Shown here: in pieces, positions 1-8,909 of the stretch
Position numbering within the stretch: the first letter of the stretch is position 1
Layout: each line of letters starts with the position of its first letter
Assembly (NCBI GenBank): GCA_020633955.1
Contig: JACKCP010000023.1
Location: 1 to 24,192 of the forward strand
Source: Desulfobacteraceae bacterium
GTDB lineage: Bacteria; Desulfobacterota; Desulfobacteria; Desulfobacterales; JACKCP01
DNA: 24,192 bases
Reading direction: 5' to 3'
Notes under the pieces: model-generated
What the model was told of the DNA's origin: nothing
The model's database searches: none
What the model saw: only the letters and a program-made list of their open reading frames with translations
Program-made: the position numbers and the translations under genes

Positions 1-96
1 GATACCCCATATGGACTTAAGAGCGGAATAATATTTTGGAAAGAGGAATGATTTTTCTAAGATAAAAAACAGGTAATTGGCAAAAAATTAATTTGA

Positions 97-130
97 AACC
101 GGGGAAATAAAAATCATCCCCGGTTTTTTT
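97..130. terminator. Rho-independent terminator after the DUF84 gene
   Basis: A 9-bp perfect stem (AACCGGGGA at 97-105, TCCCCGGTT at 117-125) with an 11-nt loop is followed by a run of T to 130. The T-run suits transcripts reading rightward from the left edge. On the minus strand the hairpin also follows the stop codon of the DUF84 gene at 136, but with a poorer U-tract, so it probably works in both directions. Confidence 0.8.
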
Positions 131-135
131 AACCT

Positions 136-666
136 CTACAAATCATTAATAAAAGAAATAAGCGCCATCTGCACAGCAGGAACCGTATATTTCATTCTAT
201 CAACCTTTCCGTTGCTGAGTATTCCAATAAGTCCTTCGCTGTATCCTATTCTTTTGTTCATGGTATAACCTGATTTTTGAACGGCTTCATCAAGTTCCAT
301 TTTATCATTTATAAGATAGTCAGCTGTTTTGTCAGGAAGCCTGAATGCAGGGCCAATTCCATTGAAAATTTTTTGTCCGTTATAAAATGCACATACAGTT
401 GTGTTATAATAAATATTTTCCAGCGGATCTTTAAAAATACCTGATTCAATACCGCAGCCAATAAAACACTGAGTGTTTTTAAATGCATTCATGGCCCTGT
501 TTGATGCCCCCTTTATTGTTTCTTCAAGTCCGATGGGCTGATCTGATACAAGGGAAGGCACTTCAAAATTTTTAAATTCTATTTTTTTCCCTTCAAAAAA
601 ATCAATTGCACCTGTTTTCAGAGCCTTAAGTTTTACGGGATTTTTTGAGCCAAGACAGATAATCAT
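136..666 (-). CDS. yjjX: Inosine/xanthosine triphosphatase, DUF84 (YjjX-like) family
   Basis: This 176-residue protein matches the DUF84/YjjX family, which hydrolyses non-canonical nucleotides such as ITP and XTP and so keeps deaminated purines out of nucleic acid. The family opening is clear (GSKNPVKLKA at residues 6-15, a phosphate-binding start shared with Maf/HAM1-like folds). The central stretch GCGIESGIF (about 70-78) carries the typical Glu-Ser-Gly, and the Cys-Ala-Phe strand and the C-terminal EGLIGILSNG segment are also typical. The length is usual for the family. It lies 55 bp downstream of the large histidine kinase on the same strand with no obvious terminator between, so it could be co-transcribed, but no functional link is evident. 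The family assignment is quite safe; the exact substrate is inferred from the family. Confidence 0.82.
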   Translation of the reverse strand: MIICLGSKNPVKLKALKTGAIDFFEGKKIEFKNFEVPSLVSDQPIGLEETIKGASNRAMNAFKNTQCFIGCGIESGIFKDPLENIYYNTTVCAFYNGQKIFNGIGPAFRLPDKTADYLINDKMELDEAVQKSGYTMNKRIGYSEGLIGILSNGKVDRMKYTVPAVQMALISFINDL

Positions 667-721
667 GATTTGATTCCATTTTTTTATAAGTATTCAGCTG
701 AAAAACTAAAACCTTACTATT

Positions 722-3700
722 TTAATTGGTATTTAACTCAGGATATGGAATCTCTGCAACAATTTTTGTACCTGTTCCAAGAACTGAATTAATTTCCATC
801 TGCCCTCCGATAAGAGAAATTCTTTCCCGCATTCCCTTGAGACCCATTTTTTCACCTGCCACACTTGAATCTGATTCTGTTTTAACATCAAAGCCTTTTC
901 CATTGTCATCTATACGTAAAATAACCCTTGGATATGAGGCAATAAGTCTTATTCTAGCCATATCTGCACTGGAATGTTTTAAAATATTATTGAGTGCTTC
1001 CTGAATTATTCTGAATATGTTTATTTCTATGTCAAAACTGAATTTTATATTTTCCATTCCTGCTGAAGTAAAATCTATTTCAATTCCATGCTTGAACGAA
1101 AAATCTTCACAATGCTGATAAATTGCTTTTGCAAGGCCAAGCTCTTCAAGATTTGGTGGTCTCAAATCATAGGAAATATGTCTTATATCTGATATTGAAT
1201 CTTTTAACCCATTGGAAAGAATCTGTATTTTATCCTGAAGGTCGTCTTGTTTGGAATTTTTAAGCGAATCAGCTGTAATTTTGAGAAAAGAGAGGTTTTG
1301 TGCAACATGGTCATGAAGGTCAAGTGCTATTTTTTTTCTTTCATTTTCCTGTGCCTTAATGATTTCTTTGGTAAGTGAACTTATCTGTTCTTCGGCCTTT
1401 TTAAGTTCTGTAATATCCTTTGCGTATACAGCAATTCTGTCTATCTGAGTTTTATTTCTCTTTACTGGGTAAAGGGTTATGTCATATATAAACTCTCCTG
1501 CTGAATCCTGAAACCTTATTATCTGTCCTGTAATTGTAACTTCCCTTATGTATTTTTTCTGATGTTTGATAAAGTTTTCAGGAAATAAATCAAAGATTTT
1601 TTTACCGATGAATTCTTTGGGTGTAAAGCCAAATCTTTTGGCTGCTATTTTATTTGCTGTGATAATAAATCCTTCTGAATCAATCATTATCACAGAATCC
1701 CTTGTGGCATTTATCAGTGCTCTTATCTGTTCTTCTCTTTCTGCAATTTCAAGGGTGAGCTGCTTGAGTTCTGTAATATCAGTGATTACGGCAAAGCTGC
1801 CATCATAGTTTCCCTCATTGTCATAAAGATTCTGCCCCTGAAACAGTACAGTAAGTCTTCTATTGTCCTTTGTCTTTATTTCATGCTCAAATACTATGCT
1901 TTGTTTCAGATTGGAAGGGTGGAATATTGAGGAATCATCAACAAGCCTGTCCAGCAGTTCGTATGATTTTCTGCCTATCATTTCATGCTGACTGTAACCT
2001 GTAATTGCACACATTCTTGCGTTGACATAAGTAATGACCCGGTTTTTGTCCTGGACACCAAGACCGTCATTCATTCTTTCAACAAGTGTTCTGTATTTCG
2101 TTTCACTCTGGATAAGAGCTTTTTCAGCCTTGAGTTTAAATTCAACTTCCTTTTGGAGTTTTGTATTGAGCTTTATCAGATCCTGTGTTCTTTGCTTTAT
2201 TCTTTCTTCAAGCTTTGTGGTTGTTTCCTGAATAATATTCTGAGCCTGTTTTTTATCGCCGATTATTTCACTAAGACTTGTGAATTTTTCCATATTTTCA
2301 AGACAGATTGCAGTGTGTGCACATATTATTGTCAAAAGCTCAACCTTGTCCTGGGTAAAAACATTTTTTATATCAATGTTTTCAAGGTAAATTACTCCTT
2401 TTAAATTCTGGCGTCTTATTACAGGAAGACAGATAACCGATTTTGGAATTTTTTCTGCTTCAGGTGTGAAAAGCTTTGAATATTCTCTGGAAATCTGTTC
2501 AGGAAAAAAGGTTTGCCTTGTCTGAAAAACGTTGTGAACTACAGGTTCAAGTATTCCTGAAAAGGAGGATATTGAAGCTCCTGGATCATAAAATTCAGGG
2601 CCTGTATCTGCAGATGAGGATGCAGATACAACAGGAATATTTTTTTTAAGCTCAATAAAATATCCATGGGTTGCTCCTGAAATGTCGGTTAGAATATCCA
2701 TCAGCTGCAGGATAAGTTCACTTTTAATTATTTTTTCAGACAGAAGTCTCAATGCCCTGAAAATCTTTGGAAAATTTCTAAGGGGAAAGTCCGGTTCAGA
2801 AAAGTAGTTTATTTCAGAATTTATTCTTAGATTTTCTGAACCAATAAGGCTGGACAATTTCAAAAGACAGCCCCATTTTTTATATGCAGAAACTGCCTGG
2901 TTAAGATAGCTGTATGCAGTTTTGCTTTTGTCTGTTTCTCTGTAAAATATATAGGCACGTTCAGCAAATAGTGCTTCATCCTGGGTTAGATCATTTTCCC
3001 TTGCCAGATTTATCGCCTGCTGGAAAAAATATTCTGCTTTTTTAAAGTTTTTGGAAATTCTTGCCTTTTCGGCTTTGATCAAAATATATCTGTGGTAGTG
3101 ATTGACTGGTGAAAGATTTGCAAATTTCCTGAATTTTTTTGTCCGCTGCGCAAACTCTTCACCAATATGATGCTGATATCTGTTGTTTGTAATCTTTTCA
3201 AATTTTAACAGGGAAATAAGTGCACCAATAAAAAGATGATATGGATAAATAAGAAGTGATGCCGCTCCTTTAATATTTTTATTTGCCTCTTTCCAGTACT
3301 TATCAGCCTTTGGAATATTGTTCATATAAAGATAGATAAAACTGTTTGCAAAATTTATTAAAAATTTTCCTGTAATATCAGGTGTTTCATTTATATCGTC
3401 GCTGATTCTGGGGTGTGAAAGTATTTCCTGGTGGTTCAAAGGTCTTAGCTCTGACTCTTTAAGGAAAATTCTAGTTAATTTAATAAAAATTCTCAAGTGG
3501 TTCAGTGCCAGCTTCTGGCCCATTTGTTCAAGTGTTATTTCAGCAATTTCAAGCTCTTTTCTTATATTTGCAAGTGGATGGCCTGCAAAAAATGAATAGC
3601 TTGAAAGAGCCTGAATAGCATGTGAACCAAACTCGAAATCACCAAGCTCAAAAGCTGTTTCTTTACCCTTCCTCAGCATTGGAAGGCATGAATTAACCGG

Positions 3701-6700
3701 ATTTTGCCAATGCTTTAAAAAAATTGAATTTACAATTAAAGATCTGGCATAACCTATTGAATTGGTGTTTATTTCTCCTGTTTCAATACTTAAATCCCCA
3801 AGGGATGATGCATACTCATAGTCATTTAAAATTTTGTTAACAGAAATACCAAAGGCAGATAATCCGTAACAGGTTTCGTCGCAAAATCCATATTTAAGAC
3901 TTATTCTTACCAGCAGTGAGGAAAGAACAGGATGAAGCTCAGGATATGAAAGATAGGCCGGAGTTAAGAGAAGAGATAAAATTCTCATGGTTGTAATCAT
4001 TATTTTATCTTCCATAATCCTTAAATTCTTGATTTTTGATTTAGGATTTGAGGAAAGCAAAAATTTAGTTTTTAATACACTTAAAACAACCCTTGTTCTT
4101 GAGGGATATTCATTTATTTTTATTCCAAGTTTAGCAAGAATAAAAATTCCTGATTTTATGGAACTTTCAAGTTTATTATCGGAAATCTGGGAACTTATGA
4201 GAAGTTCATATGCCTTTAACTGGCTAATTATGTTTTTATTGTTTAAAAGAATTTTTTTTGCGTTTTCTCTTACTTTTTCATAGTCTCCGGATAAAAGAGC
4301 CGAATGACCTGATTCAATGCATATTTGTGTTGCAAGATCCTGAGATTCCTTCCACATATTACTTCCAAGAAGACTGGAGGCATTTTCAAGAAATTTTAAA
4401 GCCGTGCTTCCTGAACTGGATCTTATTGCGTTTTTGGCAGCTCTTAGGTTGAGGCGGGCAATTTCAAGTTTTTCTTCTTTTGGAAGAAAGTCGCTTCCTT
4501 TATTAAAATGATATACTGTTTCATAAAGAGTTTCGCTTTTTGAATCAAAATTATAATCACTTTCCAGATCGTCTTTTTCAATAGTTGAAAAAAGTTTTCT
4601 TGCAATCCATAAATGTTTTTTCTTTCTTTCCTCAAGAGACATTGAATCAAGAATTGTCTGCTGGATATTATCATGTCTGAAATAATAGTTTTCATTATTG
4701 TTTGTTTTTGTCTTGAAAATCAATCCTGAATAAAAGGCAGGCGAAAGTAAGGATTCGATTTCAGTTTCTGAAATATCTGAAATAACCGAAAGTCTTGATT
4801 TTGAAAAAAAAGTGCCCGAGCATGCTGCTGTGGCTAAAAGTTCAAATTCACTGTTACTGAATCTTTTTAAAATTTCATTAATATAATTGTTTGAAAAATT
4901 CTGTCTGCTTTGCCTGTATACTGCATCAAAATTCCATTTCCAAATTCCTGAGTCAAAATCATAATATATAAGTTTGGATGCATGGATTGAAAAAATGTAT
5001 TGATGTATCTGAAATGGATTTCCTCCAGTCTGCTGAAATATTAAATTTGCAAGGGCGACATTTTCTCCTGGTTCATTTCCAAAACTGTCCTGAACAAGTT
5101 CTGAGATATGGTGTGTTGCAAGAGGCTCAAGTTCAATTATTTCAAATGGAATATAACTGTTTCTCATGGATTCCATTATTTCATAAAGATATTTTGTGGA
5201 TTGATTGTCAGCATTCCTGAATGCACAGATTACAAGAATGGAGCCTCCCTGAAAATATCTTGATATTAGAGAAAAAAGCTCAAGGCTTGCCGTATCTGCC
5301 CAATGAAGGTCATCCAGAAAAAGAATAACAGGATTTGCATAAGAGAGACATGACTCAAGGAACTTGCGGCATGCTGTAAAAAATCTGTTTTTATTTGTTA
5401 CAGGGTATTTTTCTCCTGGATCGTCATCAGGATTTATAAGCATGGAAATTTCCGGGATAAAATCCGAAATAATCTTTGAGTTGTGCTTTAGATTTTGTCT
5501 GAAACTTTCCCTTAATCTATCTGCGCTGTCTTCTCCCCTTGTAAAAACCTCCCTGATAAACTGGGAAAAAGCATCTTTAAATGCCGAATATGGTTTTTGT
5601 CTGTTTTTTCTGGAAAATTTTCCGGAAATTACAATTCCACCTGCTTCATTTACATTGTTTTGAAATTCATTTATGAGCTTTGTTTTGCCTATTCCTGGTT
5701 CGCCCTTAATGAAAATATTTTCCTTATATCCTTTGGCCGCCTTGTAAAAAGCAATTAAAAGCCGGCTAAGCTCGGTTTCTCTTCCATAAATTTTATCAGA
5801 AATTGAAAAATTGCCTGAAATATCTCTTAACCCGGGTGTAAAGGAAGCTATTGAATCCTTTTCCTTATATGCCTCAATACATCTGGTAAGATCATGTTTA
5901 AGTCCGTAAACAGATTGATAGCGTTTTTCCTTGGACTTGGATAAAAGTTTTTCAATGATTTTTAGAATTGGCGGAAAAATTTCAGGTGGTTTCTCCTGAA
6001 TCGGGTTTTTGGAAACAAGTGCATTTATAAAGCTTTGGATGTCTTTTATGTCTTCAAAAGGTACAATTCCTGTAAGACATTCATAGAATAATACTCCTGC
6101 AGAATAAAAATCTGTTCTAAAATCTATTCCTTCACTGTAGCTTTCAATCTGTTCTGGTGCAAGATAATGCATAAAATTTTCTATTGGCTGACCATGTTCT
6201 ACGGGAAGTGATTTTAAAATTGAAAATGAGCTGAAAGATGGTGGAAGTGCATTGATATTGTCGTTACCGTCAATAAAAATTGAAGCAGGATGAACATTTA
6301 AATATGGTATATCATTTTTGTGAACTGCTTTAAGAAGTTCGGTAATTTTACACGCCAGGTCAAGAAAAGCTGTAGTTGAGGAAAATGGGTGATTTTTTTT
6401 CTGGTTGAAATTTTTCCCAAAAAAAGTTGAAAGGGGTCTTCCAGGGGGCCTTTCAAAAACTACGGTGAGTTTTCCAGTAGAGTTATCAGTGGTGATATCT
6501 AATATTGCAGCTGTTTTTTCTATTGGGTTTTCCTTTAGTCTCTGGAGCTGCTTTTTTAATTCGTCAAATTCTATGGAATTGATAAAAACATCATATTTTC
6601 TTAATATGATGTTTTCTTTGTTAAGTATATTAACAGCTTCGTATGAAGTAAATCCGGGTTTTTTTGATAGGAACCCGGTAATTCTGTACTTATTTTGAAT

Positions 6701-6709
6701 AATTTCCAT
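722..6709 (-). CDS. Giant hybrid sensor: pseudokinase / AAA-type ATPase / GAF / PAS / PAS / histidine kinase
   Basis: This 1,995-residue protein belongs to the 'trifunctional' serine/threonine kinase-ATPase-sensor histidine kinase family. In order: a protein-kinase-like domain (about 7-280); an ATPase module with P-loop GEPGIGKT at 336-343 and Walker B LDD at 465-467; a long helical, TPR-like region (about 570-1320); GAF (about 1333-1475); coiled coil (about 1485-1535); two PAS domains (about 1535-1650 and 1656-1772); a HisKA_3 dimerisation domain with phospho-acceptor His1799 in LHDHVAQ; and HATPase_c with N-box around 1903-1913 and DNGKGF at 1934-1939. The histidine kinase looks intact and of the NarL-partner type. 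The kinase head is degenerate: the HRD-K-N positions read Asn138, His140 and Ser143, and the DFG is gone, although APE survives as APEQ. No transmembrane segment is evident, so it is probably cytoplasmic. No response regulator lies in the window. The ATG has AGGA about 12 nt upstream and a candidate promoter at 6754-6783. Confidence 0.9.
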   Translation of the reverse strand: MEIIQNKYRITGFLSKKPGFTSYEAVNILNKENIILRKYDVFINSIEFDELKKQLQRLKENPIEKTAAILDITTDNSTGKLTVVFERPPGRPLSTFFGKNFNQKKNHPFSSTTAFLDLACKITELLKAVHKNDIPYLNVHPASIFIDGNDNINALPPSFSSFSILKSLPVEHGQPIENFMHYLAPEQIESYSEGIDFRTDFYSAGVLFYECLTGIVPFEDIKDIQSFINALVSKNPIQEKPPEIFPPILKIIEKLLSKSKEKRYQSVYGLKHDLTRCIEAYKEKDSIASFTPGLRDISGNFSISDKIYGRETELSRLLIAFYKAAKGYKENIFIKGEPGIGKTKLINEFQNNVNEAGGIVISGKFSRKNRQKPYSAFKDAFSQFIREVFTRGEDSADRLRESFRQNLKHNSKIISDFIPEISMLINPDDDPGEKYPVTNKNRFFTACRKFLESCLSYANPVILFLDDLHWADTASLELFSLISRYFQGGSILVICAFRNADNQSTKYLYEIMESMRNSYIPFEIIELEPLATHHISELVQDSFGNEPGENVALANLIFQQTGGNPFQIHQYIFSIHASKLIYYDFDSGIWKWNFDAVYRQSRQNFSNNYINEILKRFSNSEFELLATAACSGTFFSKSRLSVISDISETEIESLLSPAFYSGLIFKTKTNNNENYYFRHDNIQQTILDSMSLEERKKKHLWIARKLFSTIEKDDLESDYNFDSKSETLYETVYHFNKGSDFLPKEEKLEIARLNLRAAKNAIRSSSGSTALKFLENASSLLGSNMWKESQDLATQICIESGHSALLSGDYEKVRENAKKILLNNKNIISQLKAYELLISSQISDNKLESSIKSGIFILAKLGIKINEYPSRTRVVLSVLKTKFLLSSNPKSKIKNLRIMEDKIMITTMRILSLLLTPAYLSYPELHPVLSSLLVRISLKYGFCDETCYGLSAFGISVNKILNDYEYASSLGDLSIETGEINTNSIGYARSLIVNSIFLKHWQNPVNSCLPMLRKGKETAFELGDFEFGSHAIQALSSYSFFAGHPLANIRKELEIAEITLEQMGQKLALNHLRIFIKLTRIFLKESELRPLNHQEILSHPRISDDINETPDITGKFLINFANSFIYLYMNNIPKADKYWKEANKNIKGAASLLIYPYHLFIGALISLLKFEKITNNRYQHHIGEEFAQRTKKFRKFANLSPVNHYHRYILIKAEKARISKNFKKAEYFFQQAINLARENDLTQDEALFAERAYIFYRETDKSKTAYSYLNQAVSAYKKWGCLLKLSSLIGSENLRINSEINYFSEPDFPLRNFPKIFRALRLLSEKIIKSELILQLMDILTDISGATHGYFIELKKNIPVVSASSSADTGPEFYDPGASISSFSGILEPVVHNVFQTRQTFFPEQISREYSKLFTPEAEKIPKSVICLPVIRRQNLKGVIYLENIDIKNVFTQDKVELLTIICAHTAICLENMEKFTSLSEIIGDKKQAQNIIQETTTKLEERIKQRTQDLIKLNTKLQKEVEFKLKAEKALIQSETKYRTLVERMNDGLGVQDKNRVITYVNARMCAITGYSQHEMIGRKSYELLDRLVDDSSIFHPSNLKQSIVFEHEIKTKDNRRLTVLFQGQNLYDNEGNYDGSFAVITDITELKQLTLEIAEREEQIRALINATRDSVIMIDSEGFIITANKIAAKRFGFTPKEFIGKKIFDLFPENFIKHQKKYIREVTITGQIIRFQDSAGEFIYDITLYPVKRNKTQIDRIAVYAKDITELKKAEEQISSLTKEIIKAQENERKKIALDLHDHVAQNLSFLKITADSLKNSKQDDLQDKIQILSNGLKDSISDIRHISYDLRPPNLEELGLAKAIYQHCEDFSFKHGIEIDFTSAGMENIKFSFDIEINIFRIIQEALNNILKHSSADMARIRLIASYPRVILRIDDNGKGFDVKTESDSSVAGEKMGLKGMRERISLIGGQMEINSVLGTGTKIVAEIPYPELNTN

Positions 6710-6933
6710 GAATATGGTTTTTCCTGATTTTTTCGAATTTAATTTTTGAAGCGATAATATCAGAATTTTAAATTAAAATACAACCCAGATTGAGCTCTTT
6801 TCAAGTTTGTCCGCAGTACTGCACAGTGTATGTTTTTTTTATTTGTAAAATCTTTGTCTTAAAGTAAAAATTTTGCTTTTTTCAGGTAATATGATAATTG
6901 GAAATAAAAAATTAATAGAAGGTGAGCTGAATA
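6710..6933. other. Divergent intergenic region, left part
   Basis: The spacer between the minus-strand kinase gene and plus-strand glnS spans 6710-7133. Its left part is AT-rich and, apart from the candidate promoter at 6754-6783, holds nothing I can name. Its right part is occupied by foldback element copy 1 (6934-7072). Confidence 0.6.
6754..6783 (-). promoter_or_regulatory. Candidate sigma-70 promoter for the giant histidine kinase gene
   Basis: Read on the minus strand, a -35-like TTGTAT (6778-6783) and a -10 TATTAT (6754-6759) are separated by 18 bp. The predicted start falls about 40 nt before the ATG at 6709. The surroundings are AT-rich, so a chance match is possible. Confidence 0.4.
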
Positions 6934-7072
6934 GTGATTGGCACAAAACTGATATTTTTGGTCCGATTTAAGAAAGATGCAAAAGTTAACCTTCATGATA
7001 TTTGGAGTATTTGGAGGATTAAAGTTTAAATCTGACTTGGAAATGGACAAAAAAGACCGTTTTTGTTCAGCA
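6934..7072 (+). mobile_element. MITE-like foldback element, copy 1 (139 bp)
   Basis: The element starts GTGATTGG and ends GTTCAGCA, like the copies at 14672-14808 and 20541-20679. It shares a central block (AGTATTTGGAGGATTAAA region) and the ATGGACAAAAAAG motif near the right end. It is an imperfect inverted repeat along most of its length. The inner stem, perfect over 15 bp in copy 3, pairs at only 11 of 15 positions here. It is flanked by GCTGAATA (6926-6933) and GCTAAATA (7073-7080), an 8-bp direct repeat with 7 of 8 identical, as expected for an ageing target-site duplication. It encodes no protein. Its right end lies 61 bp before the glnS ATG. Confidence 0.72.
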
Positions 7073-7133
7073 GCTAAATATAATCCTTTAAAAAGATTTA
7101 TCTAATCAGGCTAATTAATTACAGGAAAAGAAA

Positions 7134-8810
7134 ATGAGCGATAAAGAAATTTCATCACATTTCATCAGAACAAAAATTAAAAAAGACCTTGAGACAGGAA
7201 AATATAAAACAGTTGAAACAAGATTTCCTCCTGAACCAAACGGTTTTCTTCATATAGGACACGCAAAGTCAATTTGTCTAAATTTTGGAATGGCAGATGA
7301 GTTTAAAGGAAAATGTCATTTAAGAATGGATGATACAAACCCTGTGAAAGAAGATCTCCTTTTTGTCGAAGCAATAAAAAAAGATGTTAAATGGCTTGGG
7401 TTTGACTGGAAAGAAAATTTATCCTTTGCATCGGACCTTTATGATTTTTTTTATGAAACAGCTGTAAATTTTATAAAAAAAGGAAAGGCCTATGTCTGTG
7501 ATTTGAGTTTTGATCAGATGAGAGAGTACAGGGGAACCTTGACTGAGCCGGGTAAGAACAGCCCTTACAGAGACAGGACAGTAGAAGAGAACCTTGATCT
7601 GTTCGAAAAAATGAAAAAAGGCGAGTTTGAAGAAGGGTCAAAGGTTTTAAGACTTAAAATAGATATGGCTTCTCCAAATCTGGTGATGAGAGATCCGGCA
7701 ATATACAGGATAATGAAAGTTCCCCATTACCGTACCGGAGACAAGTGGAAAGTTTATCCAATGTATGACTTTGCGCAATGTCTTTCTGATGTGAAAAACG
7801 GTGTGACCCATTCAATCTGTACACTTGAGTTTGAAAATAACCGTCCTCTTTATGACTGGATATTAAAAGAAAGCGGTATAGAAGCTGCAAACGGATTACC
7901 TGAGCAGACAGAATTTGCAAGGCTTAATCTTTCATATACGGTTTTGAGCAAAAGAAAGCTCATTGAGCTTGTCAATAAAAAAATAGTTGAAGGCTGGGAT
8001 GATCCAAGAATGCCAACAATTGCAGGAATGAGAAGAAGGGGGATACCGCCTGAATCAATAAGAAATTTTTGTGAAAAAATTGGAGTTGCAAAAAAAGATT
8101 CTGTGGTTGATGCAGCCCTGTTTGAGCATTGTGTCAGGGATGAACTTAACGTTAATGCCAAAAGAAGGTTTTGTGTTTTAAATCCTCTAAAGGTTGTAAT
8201 TGAAAATTATGAGGATGATAAGGAGGAAATTTTTGACTGCCTGAATCATCCTGGCGACGAATCAATGGGAACAAGGCCTGTGGCATTTTCTAAGGTTATA
8301 TATATAGAAAAGGAAGATTTTCTGGAAGATCCTCCGAAAAAGTTTTTCAGGCTTGGGCCTGGAAGGGAAGTAAGACTTAGATATGCCTATATAATAAAAT
8401 GCGTTGATTATATAAAAGATGAAAACGGAGAAGTGACTGAACTTAGATGTACCTATGACCCTCTTTCAAGAGGCGGCAATGCCCACGATGGAAGAAAAAT
8501 CAAGGGTACAATTCACTGGGTATCTGAAAAACATGGCCTTGATGCAAACGTTAAAATTTATGACAGGCTTTTTAATACAGAAAATCCTGGCAAGGGAGAG
8601 CTTGAGGAATCACTCAATCCAGACTCACTTAAAATAATACAAAACTGCAAAATTGAGCCTTCGTTAAAGGACGCAAAGCCAGGTGAAAGATTTCAGTTTG
8701 AAAGAAACGGATATTTTACAGCTGATAAAGATTCTGATTCAGACAACAGGGTTTTTAACCTTATTATTACATTAAGGGACCAATGGGAAAAAATATCAGG
8801 TAAAAAATAA
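7134..8810 (+). CDS. glnS: Glutaminyl-tRNA synthetase
   Basis: This 558-residue class I aminoacyl-tRNA synthetase charges tRNA-Gln with glutamine in the cytoplasm. The HIGH signature is literal: PPEPNGFLHIGHAKS, with HIGH at residues 40-43. The KMSKS loop appears as VLSKRKL (270-276), the form usual for GlnRS. The C-terminal half has the two anticodon-binding beta-barrels expected for bacterial GlnRS, and the length matches the E. coli enzyme (about 554). The MDDTNP segment after the first strand is typical of GlnRS and separates it from non-discriminating GluRS. The ATG is preceded by AGGAAAAG. Foldback element copy 1 ends 61 bp upstream, so the glnS leader or promoter lies inside or just after that repeat. 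BirA follows about 100 bp downstream. Confidence 0.97.
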   Translation: MSDKEISSHFIRTKIKKDLETGKYKTVETRFPPEPNGFLHIGHAKSICLNFGMADEFKGKCHLRMDDTNPVKEDLLFVEAIKKDVKWLGFDWKENLSFASDLYDFFYETAVNFIKKGKAYVCDLSFDQMREYRGTLTEPGKNSPYRDRTVEENLDLFEKMKKGEFEEGSKVLRLKIDMASPNLVMRDPAIYRIMKVPHYRTGDKWKVYPMYDFAQCLSDVKNGVTHSICTLEFENNRPLYDWILKESGIEAANGLPEQTEFARLNLSYTVLSKRKLIELVNKKIVEGWDDPRMPTIAGMRRRGIPPESIRNFCEKIGVAKKDSVVDAALFEHCVRDELNVNAKRRFCVLNPLKVVIENYEDDKEEIFDCLNHPGDESMGTRPVAFSKVIYIEKEDFLEDPPKKFFRLGPGREVRLRYAYIIKCVDYIKDENGEVTELRCTYDPLSRGGNAHDGRKIKGTIHWVSEKHGLDANVKIYDRLFNTENPGKGELEESLNPDSLKIIQNCKIEPSLKDAKPGERFQFERNGYFTADKDSDSDNRVFNLIITLRDQWEKISGKK

Positions 8811-8811
8811 A

Positions 8812-8882
8812 TATTGGTCCGGCTCAAAAAAAGTTTTTATTGCATTTAATGATTGTCTGAAACTGAGTAATCTTTGTTCAGC
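8812..8882 (+). repeat. Possible decayed relic of the foldback element
   Basis: The spacer between glnS and birA has element-like ends: ATTGGTCCGG at its left (compare ATTGGCCG) and TTTGTTCAGC at 8873-8882 on its right (compare the copy 1 end). The interior is short and matches only loosely. The left end also forms an inverted repeat with GGACCAAT (8777-8784) inside the end of glnS, loop 28 nt, which may be coincidence. The call is weak. Confidence 0.28.
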
Positions 8883-8909
8883 TTCCAGCTAAAACTTAAG
8901 GTTTTTTAA

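Noticed and set aside
6859..7050. A 63-codon minus-strand open frame across foldback copy 1
   Set aside because: It runs through the repeat, has no protein-like composition, and the equivalent region of the other copies does not keep a frame.
6934..7072. The foldback sequence as a known riboswitch or T-box before glnS
   Set aside because: The same sequence also precedes motA and moxR, and no T-box or riboswitch core motif is visible.
7079..7084. TATAAT just after foldback copy 1, as a glnS -10 box supplied by the insertion site
   Set aside because: No -35 box is found at 16-18 bp, and the equivalent position in the other two copies lacks a match.
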